Assembly (NCBI RefSeq): GCF_013402795.1
Contig: NZ_CP058595.1
Coordinates: 3,388,001-3,452,000 of the forward strand
Reading direction: 5' to 3'
Source of the DNA: Costertonia aggregata
GTDB taxonomy: Bacteria; Bacteroidota; Bacteroidia; Flavobacteriales; Flavobacteriaceae
DNA length: 64,000 nt
The position numbers were made by a program, and so were the translations under genes. A model generated the notes under the pieces. The model did not search any database and was not told the DNA's origin. It worked only from the letters and a program-made list of their open reading frames with translations. This document shows positions 1-8,780 of this stretch, in pieces (within the stretch, counting starts at the first letter, position 1; each line of letters opens with the position of its first letter).

Positions 1-480
1 GATTTTCCGGTCATTGGAAAAATTAAGATTGTAGGTCTTTCACCTGAAGAGGTAAGAGTATTGCTTCAGAAAAAATTATCCGATTATCTCAAAGACCCGA
101 TTATTAATATCAGACTCAGAAACTTTACAGTGACCATTTTGGGCGAGGTTAACAATCCTGGAACTTTTCCTGTTTTTGGTGAGCAAGTCACCATTTTAGA
201 GGCGTTGGGTCTTGCAGGAGATATTTCAATACAGGGTAAAAGAGACAATGTTTTGGTAATAAGGGATTTTAATGGGACCAAGGTTTACAACAGAATAGAT
301 TTAAGAAGTAAAAATGCCATGAGTTCTCCTGTTTTTTACCTTACCCAAAATGATGTAGTCTACGTTGAGCCAAATAGTTCTAGAATCGGTCAATCCACAA
401 TAGACCCCAGAGTTGGCCTATACGTGTCAGTTATCGGGGCTATTGCAACAATTACAACAATAATCCTCACAAATAACTAA
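1..480 (+). CDS. Polysaccharide export outer membrane protein, Wza type (5' end cut off)
   Basis: The frame is open from base 1, so the gene begins outside the window and only the last 159 residues are seen. The visible part reads through a poly_export/SLBB-like region: a segment around residues 45-60 (GEVNNPGTFPVFG) is typical of the SLBB fold, followed by ILEALGLAGDI and NDVVYVEP, both usual in this family. The last 25 residues are hydrophobic and could form the membrane-spanning helix that ends Wza-like proteins. Known role: outer-membrane channel for capsule or exopolysaccharide. It sits 24 bases before the BY-kinase gene, the usual operon partner. The missing N-terminus should carry a lipoprotein signal. 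Confidence 0.88.
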   Translation, partial: DFPVIGKIKIVGLSPEEVRVLLQKKLSDYLKDPIINIRLRNFTVTILGEVNNPGTFPVFGEQVTILEALGLAGDISIQGKRDNVLVIRDFNGTKVYNRIDLRSKNAMSSPVFYLTQNDVVYVEPNSSRIGQSTIDPRVGLYVSVIGAIATITTIILTNN

Positions 481-504
481 AAACGTAACGTCTACTTTTT
501 TAAT

Positions 505-2886
505 ATGGATATAAACACATCAGGTTTATCAAACCAAACAACTGTAGATTATAAAGAAATAGTAAAAAAATATACACGTTATTGGCCTTGGTTTGTTTTT
601 TCGGCATTATTGTTTTTGATGCTAATATTCGTGTACATGAGGTATGATGTACCTTTATATTCAGCACAAGCAAGTATTAAAATAACAAATAAGGGCTCAT
701 CTGAATTAAATGTATTTAAGGACCTGGAAGTTTTATCTGGAGATAGTGGAGATCCTATCGAAGATGAGGTTTTAAGTTTTAAATCAAGGTCAAATTTAAT
801 TGAAGTTGCTAAACGGCTTCAGCTCAACGTAAAGGTCTTGGCCATTGGTGACATAAAGAATTCCGAAATTTATGGCGACCTACCATTTAAAATAAATTTT
901 ATAGAATCAGATTCGGTTATACGAAATGCCAATTTTGACTTTTACATACAACCAAAAACAAACACGACCTTTGCTTTTTCTCTACAAAAAGATTCTCCAT
1001 CTAAAAAATTCGATTTTGGAGAGGACATTTCTACAAAAATCGGGGATATTATCATTACCCCGAATTTTAAGGATATTTCCAATTTTAGAAATAAGGAATT
1101 TAAGGTCGAGGTACGCCCTATAAATACAGTAGCTCAATATTATCAAAGAAGTATCAGTATAGCACCCGAACAAAAGGGAGCCAGTGTATTAAATATTTAT
1201 TTGTACGATCCAGTGCTTAAAAAAGCGCAAGACATAATCAATGAGCTGATAAAAGTTTATAATGAGAATGAAATCAACGATAAAAGAAATATTGCAAACA
1301 GAACCTCACAGTTTATAGAAGATCGAATCAGCAACATTTATTCCGATCTCTCGTCAGTGGACCAAAATGCCGAAGAATTCAAATCTAATAGGGGACTTAC
1401 CGATATATCATCGCAAGCTAGCTTAAATTTGAATTCAGGGGCACTAAGTGAACAAGAACTTCAAAATACGCAGATACAGCTACAGATCGCTTCATCAATG
1501 AAGGACATCGTTGAAAATTCCGATGGTTTTGAAGTACTTCCATCAAATATAGGCCTATCAGACCAATCAATAGCCACTACTACGGCAAGGTATAACGAGT
1601 TGGCGCTGGAAAGAAAAAAACTTCTTGAGAGTTCTAACGATAAAAACCCCATCATAGTAAACATAGATGAACAGCTTTCAAATTTGAAACAAAATATGCA
1701 GTCGAGTTTAGGTAGCATGACGAATAATCTAAACCTGCAAGCGAATAGTTTGAGCAAAAGATTGTCCACTATCAACTCTCGACTGTACTCTGCACCAAAG
1801 AATGAAAGAAAATTAAGGGATATTACCAGAAAGCAAGAAACCACGGAAGCCCTTTATTTATATCTTTTGCAGAAACGTGAGGAGGCACAAATAGCGTTTG
1901 CTTCCTCTGAGCCAAATTTTAAAGTTATTGATTGGGCCTACAGCTTATCCAGCAGTCCAATAGGACCAAATAAAAGGATAATGTATTTGGCCGCTATTTT
2001 TGTAGGGCTATTGATCCCATTTATGATATTGTATGTACGAGATTTACTTGATACCAAAATCCATAATAAAAGGGATTTGGAAAAAATAGTTGATATTATT
2101 CCGGTCTTAGGAGAGCTTCCCAAATTGGGCAGAAAAGAGAAAAAATTGATCCATACCCAGGATAGAAGCATTTTGGCAGAATCCCTTAGAATTTTAAGAA
2201 CCAATTTAGACTATCTTTTAAAGACCAATAGTTCCTCTGAGAATGGAAACGTCATATTTGTGACCTCAAGTGTCTCCGGTGAGGGAAAAACTTTTGTTTC
2301 CTCTAATTTGACCATGACCTTGGCGAGTACCGATAAAAAAGTTCTTTTGATAGGCGCAGACATACGAAACCCAAAGTTGTATACCTTTTTCTCAGGAAAA
2401 GATGTTGATAAATTGGGAACAAAAATAAGGGATAATAAAGACGGACTTTCAGAATATTTGTTCAATGATGATTTGGGTATAAAGGATGTAATAAATCCAA
2501 TACTGGCCCACGATACAACAATAGATGTTATTTATTCAGGGAAGATTCCGCCTAATCCCGCCGAGCTGTTGATGAGTGATAGGTTTGAAGAGCTTTTTAA
2601 GGATGTGTCAAAAAAATATGACTATATAGTTGTAGATACCGCACCTATGCTAGTGGTTACCGATACTTTGTTGATAAGTAAATACGCAGACCAAATTTTA
2701 TACATAACTAAAGCGGGAATGACCGAGAAAAAGGTTTTGGAATATCCACTAAAACTCAAAAACGATAAGAAAATCAAAAACCTCTCTTTCGTTGTCAATA
2801 ACGTAAAACAATTGGATTTAGGTTACGGCGGCAAATATGGCTATGGCTATGGAAAGACTCTTAAAAAGTGGTGGAAGTTCACTTGA
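505..2886 (+). CDS. Polysaccharide co-polymerase / BY-family tyrosine kinase (Wzc-like)
   Basis: 793 residues. A Wzz-type chain-length domain is bounded by two membrane segments (about residues 31-47 and 492-511), with a long coiled-coil-rich periplasmic part between. The cytoplasmic C-terminal half is a bacterial tyrosine kinase: Walker A SGEGKT at residues 591-596, Walker A' VLLIGADIRNPKL, Walker B YDYIVVDTAPM. The tail is a tyrosine/glycine cluster (GYGGKYGYGYGK) that would be the autophosphorylation site. Known role: controls polymerisation and export of capsule or exopolysaccharide together with the Wza-type gene just upstream. The convergent gene downstream encodes a phosphatase of the type that dephosphorylates such tails. 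Full length for the fused (Gram-negative) form. Confidence 0.93.
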   Translation: MDINTSGLSNQTTVDYKEIVKKYTRYWPWFVFSALLFLMLIFVYMRYDVPLYSAQASIKITNKGSSELNVFKDLEVLSGDSGDPIEDEVLSFKSRSNLIEVAKRLQLNVKVLAIGDIKNSEIYGDLPFKINFIESDSVIRNANFDFYIQPKTNTTFAFSLQKDSPSKKFDFGEDISTKIGDIIITPNFKDISNFRNKEFKVEVRPINTVAQYYQRSISIAPEQKGASVLNIYLYDPVLKKAQDIINELIKVYNENEINDKRNIANRTSQFIEDRISNIYSDLSSVDQNAEEFKSNRGLTDISSQASLNLNSGALSEQELQNTQIQLQIASSMKDIVENSDGFEVLPSNIGLSDQSIATTTARYNELALERKKLLESSNDKNPIIVNIDEQLSNLKQNMQSSLGSMTNNLNLQANSLSKRLSTINSRLYSAPKNERKLRDITRKQETTEALYLYLLQKREEAQIAFASSEPNFKVIDWAYSLSSSPIGPNKRIMYLAAIFVGLLIPFMILYVRDLLDTKIHNKRDLEKIVDIIPVLGELPKLGRKEKKLIHTQDRSILAESLRILRTNLDYLLKTNSSSENGNVIFVTSSVSGEGKTFVSSNLTMTLASTDKKVLLIGADIRNPKLYTFFSGKDVDKLGTKIRDNKDGLSEYLFNDDLGIKDVINPILAHDTTIDVIYSGKIPPNPAELLMSDRFEELFKDVSKKYDYIVVDTAPMLVVTDTLLISKYADQILYITKAGMTEKKVLEYPLKLKNDKKIKNLSFVVNNVKQLDLGYGGKYGYGYGKTLKKWWKFT

Positions 2887-2893
2887 TTTGAAT

Positions 2894-3634
2894 TTAAAAA
2901 AAATTATCAATAGTTCTCTCGATAACGGGTATCAGTGTTTTCATTTTTGTGTTGGATACTTTTACCTCTTTTAAATTTCGTAGTTGATTCATGTTATGCA
3001 CATCGGAAGCTACATAATCAATCAATCTTTCGTCCAAGAGCCTAAAAGCCGCTTTTTGAACGTCTTTCCCATAAAAATCGGTCAACGATAATAAGTTTAA
3101 CTGAAATAAGATTCCTTTCTCCTTATAATTTCCATACTTAGAAAAAGTATCATGAAGGTAGATGTAACGCTCAGGGTGTGCTAAAATAGGAAAAAACCTT
3201 TCCGAAGCGACTGCGGCTACGGCGCCATTAAAATTTATCGATGCCTGTAGATAAGACATTTCTATCAACAAATAATTTTTGCGCATGGGCATTATCTTGC
3301 CATTTTTTAAAATGTTTTCAAAGTTGTCGTCTATCATATGTTCGGCAGATACCTCAATCGACACTTCCTTGAGATTACTATCTAACAACCCGTCCTTTAA
3401 AGAATTATACGAACTTAATATCGTCTCGGGTGTATTGGGATAATAATTATTCATAATATGGGGTGTGCAAATGAACTTTTTTACCCCAATTTCGGAAAAA
3501 CCCTTTATCAATTGAATGGAATCATCTATTGTTTTGGCCCCATCGTCTATTCCTGGCAGAATATGGTTATGGATGTCGACAAAACCCTTAAGATAGTCTA
3601 CTAAAAATTTTTTTTTGATAAAAAAATCGAACAT
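2894..3634 (-). CDS. Tyrosine-protein phosphatase, PHP type (CpsB/YwqE family)
   Basis: 246 residues from ATG at 3634; a TTG two codons earlier is possible but less likely. The PHP metal site is visible near the N-terminus (DIHNHILPGIDDG, with H22, H24 and the DD pair), followed by CTPH, EMSY and AHPERY, and DVHN near the end, all expected metal ligands of this polymerase/histidinol-phosphatase-like fold. Known role: manganese-dependent protein-tyrosine phosphatase acting on BY-kinases. It faces the kinase gene with a 7-base gap, so the pairing is very likely functional, although the two are not co-transcribed. Confidence 0.9.
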   Translation of the reverse strand: MFDFFIKKKFLVDYLKGFVDIHNHILPGIDDGAKTIDDSIQLIKGFSEIGVKKFICTPHIMNNYYPNTPETILSSYNSLKDGLLDSNLKEVSIEVSAEHMIDDNFENILKNGKIMPMRKNYLLIEMSYLQASINFNGAVAAVASERFFPILAHPERYIYLHDTFSKYGNYKEKGILFQLNLLSLTDFYGKDVQKAAFRLLDERLIDYVASDVHNMNQLRNLKEVKVSNTKMKTLIPVIERTIDNFF

Positions 3635-3943
3635 GGGCAAGGGGGAAATGTTATTTTAAAGACAAAGTTAAGACAATATGATGTATAATTTTTTTGAACT
3701 TTTAAATACTTTACCTGATTGGTTCAATAATAGTAAAACATGATGTTTTTAATTATGATGCTTACAACGCCCCCCCCTTTTTAATTTTTGGCATGTGGTT
3801 GTGTACATCATGAATATGTTTACATCGTTGATGTGCTTTGTAAACATAAAAGCATCCGAGGTTTACAGTATGATGTTTGATTTAGGTTAAAGCATTGAAC
3901 TCAACAAAAACGTTTGAACTGCGATGTAATCGGATAATTTGGA
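3635..3943. other. Intergenic region with C8 tract and inverted repeat
   Basis: About 309 bases between two minus-strand genes, so it should hold the promoter of the phosphatase gene and the 3' end of mnmE. I find no convincing coding frame. It is AT-rich with one striking run of eight C at 3770-3777, and an 8-base inverted repeat (ATGTTTAC / GTAAACAT, 3816-3823 and 3840-3847) with a 16-base spacer. The word GATGTTT or ACATC recurs several times. Function unknown. Confidence 0.5.
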
Positions 3944-5332
3944 TTACTTACCGATACAAAAATTAGCGAAGATATTGCCTAGAAGATCATCTGATGAAAT
4001 TTCTCCTGTAATCTCCCCGAAATGATACAAAGCTTGGCGAATATCAATAGCCAATAAGTCACCCGAAACTTCGTTTTTTAGACCAAATTGTACTTTTTTA
4101 ATCTCTTTCAACGCTTTTAAAAGTGAGTCATAATGCCTGGTATTGGTCACTATGGTCTCATTGCTCTTCAAGGCACCCGTATTCACAAATTCTAACAATT
4201 TGTGTTTTAGTCCATCAATTCCAATACCATTTTTAGCTGATAGAAAATGTAAGTTTTCAACAGTATCTTTTAGCTGATCAATACTGTTTTCGTCAAGATT
4301 ATCTATTTTATTCGCTATGGTAATCAAGGGTTTTTGAGGATATCTGTTTTTGATTTTTTCGATTTCCGTTTTCAAGGATTTACTTTGCGCACTAAAATCT
4401 TTGGCATCGAACATATAGATAACCACTTGCGACTTGTCTATTTTCTCAAAAGTACGCTGTATGCCCATACCTTCAACAACATCGGTCGTTTCACGAATAC
4501 CGGCTGTATCGATAAAGCGAAACCCTATGCCACCGATCGCAATTTCGTCTTCGATGGTGTCCCTAGTCGTACCTGCAATTTCCGATACCAGAGCTCTATC
4601 CTCATTTAAAAGTGCGTTCAATAATGTTGATTTCCCTACATTGGGCTCACCTACAATAGCTACGGGAATACCGTTTTTGATGACGTTTCCTATGGCAAAC
4701 GAATCTATCAACCGTTTCAGGACCAGTTCAATTCGTGAAAGAAGTTTAGTGAACTCATTTCTATTGGCGAACTCTACGTCTTCCTCCGAAAAATCCAGTT
4801 CAAGTTCTATCAACGAAGCAAAATCCATCAATTCTTGACGCAATTGTTTTATTTCGCTACTAAAACCGCCTCGCATTTGTTGCATAGCTATTTGATGATT
4901 GGCGGCATTATCACTCGCAATAAGGTCGGCAACGGCTTCCGCTTGGCTCAAATCAAGTTTGCCGTTTAAAAATGCACGCAAGGTAAATTCCCCGGCATCG
5001 GCCATGCGACAGCCCTTTCTCAAGAATAATTGAATAATCTCTTGTTGAATATATATAGAACCATGGCACGATATCTCGATAACGTCTTCCCCTGTATATG
5101 AACGGGGATTTTTAAAAATGGATACCAAGACTTCATCCAAAACCGAGTTCCCATCCATAATATGTCCCAAGTGGATGGTATGGGTTTTTTGCCCATGCAA
5201 TACTTTCCCGGAAACCGACCTAAACTGTTTAGATGCTATACTGATCGCATCCTCTCCTGAAATTCGGATAACGGCAATAGCGCCCGCCCCAGAAGGTGTG
5301 GCCAAAGCGATGATAGTATCTGTTTGATTCAT
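3944..5332 (-). CDS. mnmE: tRNA uridine-5-carboxymethylaminomethyl modification GTPase
   Basis: 462 residues, the normal MnmE length. The N-terminal tetrahydrofolate-binding domain opens with DTIIALATPSGAGAIAVIRI. The inserted G domain has G1 GEPNVGKS (228-235), DTAG (275-278) and NKID, and the protein ends exactly with the conserved CIGK motif that carries the catalytic cysteine. With MnmG (not in this window) it modifies the wobble uridine of certain tRNAs. It stands alone, with a 92-base divergent gap to the DUF4870 gene. Confidence 0.97.
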   Translation of the reverse strand: MNQTDTIIALATPSGAGAIAVIRISGEDAISIASKQFRSVSGKVLHGQKTHTIHLGHIMDGNSVLDEVLVSIFKNPRSYTGEDVIEISCHGSIYIQQEIIQLFLRKGCRMADAGEFTLRAFLNGKLDLSQAEAVADLIASDNAANHQIAMQQMRGGFSSEIKQLRQELMDFASLIELELDFSEEDVEFANRNEFTKLLSRIELVLKRLIDSFAIGNVIKNGIPVAIVGEPNVGKSTLLNALLNEDRALVSEIAGTTRDTIEDEIAIGGIGFRFIDTAGIRETTDVVEGMGIQRTFEKIDKSQVVIYMFDAKDFSAQSKSLKTEIEKIKNRYPQKPLITIANKIDNLDENSIDQLKDTVENLHFLSAKNGIGIDGLKHKLLEFVNTGALKSNETIVTNTRHYDSLLKALKEIKKVQFGLKNEVSGDLLAIDIRQALYHFGEITGEISSDDLLGNIFANFCIGK

Positions 5333-5424
5333 ATTGGCAAAAATACAAATTCATTTAGGTTTGTAACATTTTGGGCAAAAACGATACTTATTACTTGTAG
5401 TAACCCTTTAATTCAATCAAAAAA

Positions 5425-5787
5425 ATGGAAATCATCAATCAAAAGGTTTTACGAAAAGACAATCAATTATTGGCCATCACACATTTGACCCAACTTTTAA
5501 GCTATGTTACCGGTTGTGGAGGGTTCATTGTACCACTTGCACTTTGGTTAACGTCAAAAGACACTGTAGAGGGTATGGACGAACACGGAAAATCTATCAT
5601 TAATTTTCAATTGAGCTTGCTCTTGTACATTGTTCTTTGTGTTCCGGGCATACTTTTATTCGGTTTGGGAATTTTGGGCTTGATTGCCGTTGGTACAATA
5701 GGTTTTGTTTTGCCTATAGTGAATGCAATACGTGCATCTAACGGGGAGTCTCCCAGTTATTTTTTAACGATTCGTTTTATTTCGTAG
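5425..5787 (+). CDS. DUF4870 (Tic20-like) small membrane protein
   Basis: 120 residues. After a polar start containing QLLAITHLTQLL there are about three hydrophobic segments (roughly 28-45, 65-88 and 90-106), with the charged stretch MDEHGKSIINFQLS between the first and second, which is the hallmark of DUF4870 proteins. Function is not established for the family. It is a single-gene unit ending in a strong hairpin shared with the convergent dnaN gene. Confidence 0.82.
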   Translation: MEIINQKVLRKDNQLLAITHLTQLLSYVTGCGGFIVPLALWLTSKDTVEGMDEHGKSIINFQLSLLLYIVLCVPGILLFGLGILGLIAVGTIGFVLPIVNAIRASNGESPSYFLTIRFIS

Positions 5788-5800
5788 CGGATAAAATAAA

Positions 5801-5823
5801 AAATCCGGCCATGTGCCGGATTT
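5801..5823. terminator. Bidirectional terminator between DUF4870 gene and dnaN
   Basis: A 9-bp stem, AAATCCGGC at 5801-5809 paired with GCCGGATTT at 5815-5823, with a 5-base loop, flanked by an A run on the left and a T run on the right. It lies between two convergent genes, so it can stop transcription in both directions. Confidence 0.85.
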
Positions 5824-5851
5824 TTATAAATAAATGATATAAACACCAGTT

Positions 5852-6970
5852 CTAGTTGTTGAGCATTACGGGCATTACGAGCATGGTAACATTTTCTCCT
5901 TCATCAAGCCCATCGGTAGGGGTAAGGATACCTGCCCTGTTGGGCAAGCTCATTTCCAAGGAAACTTCATCTGAAGTAAGATTGTTCAACATTTCAACCA
6001 AAAAACGGGAATTGAAACCTATCTGCATATCGTCCCCTTGGTAAGAACATGTCAAACGTTCTTCGGCTTTGTTGCTATAATCAATATCCTCTGCCGAAAT
6101 ATTAAGCTCTGCACCTGCAATCTTTAGCCTGATTTGATGGGTTGTTTTATTGGAAAATATGGACACACGCCTTACAGAGCTCAATAACTGATTTCTGGAT
6201 ATGGTTAACTTGTTAGGGTTTTCTTTTGGGATAACGGCCTCGTAATTGGGGTATTTACCATCAATTAACCTACATACCAATTCCGTATTCTCAAAACTGA
6301 ATTTTGCATTACTGTCATTATACTCGATAACAACATCTGACTCGCTTCCGGCCAAAATCCCTTTTAATAGGTTCAACGGTTTTTTGGGCATTATAAATTC
6401 CGCAACTTGCGATGCTGTTATGTCCTCTCTTTTATATTTGACCAGTTTGTGTGCATCGGTAGCCACAAAAGTTAGGTTTTCCGTAGAAAACTGAAAAAAA
6501 ACACCACTCATTACAGGTCGTAAATCATCATTTCCTGCCGCAAAAATAGTCTTATTGATTGCCGTGGCCAATACGTCCCCCAGAATGGTCGTTGAGCTGG
6601 GGTTTGATAATTCTACCGCTTTGGGAAATTCGGCTCCATCTGCATAGGCCAAAGCATATTTACCGTGATTTGAACTTATTTCGACCGTATTGTTGTCCTC
6701 GACAATAAAAGTCAAAGGCTGCTCCGGAAATGTCTTTAAAGTCTCCAATAATAACTTTGCCGGTACCGCTATGGTGCCCTCATGGTCAGAATCTACCGTG
6801 ATTACCGTGCTCATGGTAGTTTCCAAATCCGATGCCGAGACTAAAAGTCTGTTTTTTTGGAGGTCAAACAAGAAGTTATCTAGAATAGGGAGTGTATTAC
6901 TGTTATTGATGACACCGCCTAGCACTTGTAACTGTTTTAATAAATAGGTACTGGATACTATAAATTTCAT
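5852..6970 (-). CDS. dnaN: DNA polymerase III beta subunit (sliding clamp)
   Basis: 372 residues, typical clamp length. The start MKFIVSSTYLLKQLQVLGG, the segment LPILDNFLF, ATDAHKLVKYK and the C-terminal VTMLVMPVML fit the three-domain clamp, including the hydrophobic cleft-forming tail. It encircles DNA and holds the polymerase and other partners. Here it is not next to dnaA or recF; the upstream neighbour is gldG, about 140 bases away, and the gap contains a duplicated 16-17 base element and a promoter-like box. Confidence 0.97.
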   Translation of the reverse strand: MKFIVSSTYLLKQLQVLGGVINNSNTLPILDNFLFDLQKNRLLVSASDLETTMSTVITVDSDHEGTIAVPAKLLLETLKTFPEQPLTFIVEDNNTVEISSNHGKYALAYADGAEFPKAVELSNPSSTTILGDVLATAINKTIFAAGNDDLRPVMSGVFFQFSTENLTFVATDAHKLVKYKREDITASQVAEFIMPKKPLNLLKGILAGSESDVVIEYNDSNAKFSFENTELVCRLIDGKYPNYEAVIPKENPNKLTISRNQLLSSVRRVSIFSNKTTHQIRLKIAGAELNISAEDIDYSNKAEERLTCSYQGDDMQIGFNSRFLVEMLNNLTSDEVSLEMSLPNRAGILTPTDGLDEGENVTMLVMPVMLNN

Positions 6971-6991
6971 TCGTTGTTCTTTAGTGTAAGA

Positions 6992-7062
6992 TACTCTTCA
7001 ATCCAAAAAAATAAGGGTACGAACGCTTTCTGTTACGTTATGTTGTACTCTTTCAATCCAAA
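6992..7062 (-). repeat. Duplicated element in the dnaN upstream region
   Basis: Two near-identical copies, read on the minus strand as TTTGGATTGAAGAGTA (6992-7007) and TTTGGATTGAAAGAGTA (7046-7062), about 54 bases apart between the dnaN start and gldG. They could be operator or duplicated promoter sites; this is inferred from position only. Confidence 0.55.
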
Positions 7063-7070
7063 CAAAGATA
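7063..7070 (-). promoter_or_regulatory. Candidate -7 box of the dnaN promoter
   Basis: TATCTTTG on the minus strand fits the Bacteroidota -7 consensus TAnnTTTG. A TTTG at 7095-7098 could be the -33 box, but the 24-base gap is longer than the usual 19-21. About 93 bases before the dnaN start codon. Confidence 0.4.
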
Positions 7071-7109
7071 TTTTAAATGTCCATTTTAAGGAAACAAACT
7101 TATCAACAC

Positions 7110-8780
7110 TTATTTACTGTATTTTTTCTTTCTTATGTAATTGAAAGCAAGTCCAAAAAGAACTGTTAGTACTAGTGGAAGCCCAATATTGACGAGCTGC
7201 CATTTGGTTTTTTGGTTTTCAATTTTTTTAGTATCCAATAAGGGGATGGCCACCCGTTTGTTCCTTATGTTTATAAGTCCGGTATCGTCCAAAAGATAAT
7301 TGATGCTATTCATGAGGAATTCCTTATTGCCAAAGAAGTTGTTGGTCCATTTATCATATCCGAGTTCCAAAGGCTGTCCGTTCTTTATTTGATTTTTGAT
7401 AACGTCCCCGTCCGCAACGACCAGCATTTTGTTTTCTATTGAGCTTTCTTCCTTGACTCCTTTAAGCTGTACGGGTTTTATTCGATTTTTGAACGCCGAA
7501 ACAAAACGCCCTTCGATAAGAACCGCCAAGGGTTTGTTACCATTGGTATAACTCTCTTTTTTTGGTGGTATGTTTATAATATCCAAACTTATTTTTGTGG
7601 GTATGCCAACAGTTTTGGATAGTGGCGAGCTTGAATATAAAACAGTTTTGTCGTACGTGTTTGGCAAGGTGTCTATGCTATTGGCGAACTGCATGCGTAA
7701 TGCTTCTAGGTTATTGTTGATAGGATGGTCGTTTTTGGAAAATACCATGGGGTTAAAATACCATGGCAATGGGTTGAATTGGGAGTCGTTCCCTTCTCCC
7801 GAGGCCAGAACGATTTGCGTAAAATACATATCGTTTACCAAGACCGGATTTATACGCACACCATATTTAAAAAAGAAATCGTCGAGGTTTAAATCTCGTT
7901 GAATGGCCAAATTGCTACCGGTTTCATTAAAAAGGCTATCCAGTTCCATAGCCACTTTATCTATTAACCAAATGGATTTTCCTCCGTTCATTATATATTG
8001 GTCCAGAACATATTTTTCATCATCGGTAAACCGTTCGGTAGGTTTGGCTATTAGGGCCAAGTCATAATTTTTAAGCTGATCAAGCACTTTTTGTGGAGAT
8101 GAGGCTACTGAATCCATAGTAATCGCCCCGATATTATAGTATTCCCGTATTGAGGAAAGATAATCGGCCAAATAGATATCATCCAATTCTCCGTTACCTT
8201 TTATGACCGCCACACTTTTTTTATCAACGAGTTTTAACTTACTGAAAGCGTCGGCAAACCCATATTCCAAATGTTGAACCGAATTGTTGATACGCTCTTC
8301 CTGGGAAGCCCCCAACGTATTTTTTAAAAGTGATACTTTTACGGTCTTTTCGCCATAATTGACCATCGCCCACGGAAACACGATTTCTTGTGAAACCTTC
8401 CCGTTCTCTTCTACCGTAACATTTGCGGGTTTAAGGCCTATACGCTGTAGTTGTGCAAAAACGGCATCGGTATCTTCAACATTGGCCAGGGGATCGAGAA
8501 AATTAAATTTTATGTTTTTGTTCTTCGACGCAAACTCTGCTAACAACTGTTGGGTCTCTATTTTGAGTTTAACAAATTCAGAGGGTAGGTTGCCATCTAA
8601 CAGCACATCGATTATAACAGGCTTTTCAAAATCTAAAACCGAATTTACGCCCGGTTCAGATAATGTATATCTTTTGTCCTCGGTCAAGTCTAGCCGGTCA
8701 TAAAACAAATTCCCTAGTACATTCAGGAGTATTAAAACGGCCAGTGCCTTGGCGGTAGACAATAGGGTGTCCTTTTTCAT
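7110..8780 (-). CDS. gldG: Gliding motility ABC transporter substrate-binding component GldG
   Basis: 556 residues. An N-terminal membrane segment (about residues 8-25), a large extracytoplasmic ABC_transp_aux-type domain opening with LTEDKRYTLSEPGV, and a C-terminal membrane anchor (about 525-545) ending in KKKYSK match GldG. Known role: with GldF and the ATPase GldA it forms an ABC transporter required for gliding in Flavobacterium. Its ATG overlaps the gldF stop codon by one base (TAATG), so the two are translationally coupled. gldA is not in the window. Confidence 0.93.
   Translation of the reverse strand: MKKDTLLSTAKALAVLILLNVLGNLFYDRLDLTEDKRYTLSEPGVNSVLDFEKPVIIDVLLDGNLPSEFVKLKIETQQLLAEFASKNKNIKFNFLDPLANVEDTDAVFAQLQRIGLKPANVTVEENGKVSQEIVFPWAMVNYGEKTVKVSLLKNTLGASQEERINNSVQHLEYGFADAFSKLKLVDKKSVAVIKGNGELDDIYLADYLSSIREYYNIGAITMDSVASSPQKVLDQLKNYDLALIAKPTERFTDDEKYVLDQYIMNGGKSIWLIDKVAMELDSLFNETGSNLAIQRDLNLDDFFFKYGVRINPVLVNDMYFTQIVLASGEGNDSQFNPLPWYFNPMVFSKNDHPINNNLEALRMQFANSIDTLPNTYDKTVLYSSSPLSKTVGIPTKISLDIINIPPKKESYTNGNKPLAVLIEGRFVSAFKNRIKPVQLKGVKEESSIENKMLVVADGDVIKNQIKNGQPLELGYDKWTNNFFGNKEFLMNSINYLLDDTGLINIRNKRVAIPLLDTKKIENQKTKWQLVNIGLPLVLTVLFGLAFNYIRKKKYSK

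Noticed and set aside
84-281. Minus-strand open frame opposite the polysaccharide export gene
   Set aside because: It lies fully inside a well-supported coding region and shows no fold or motif; a mirror frame.
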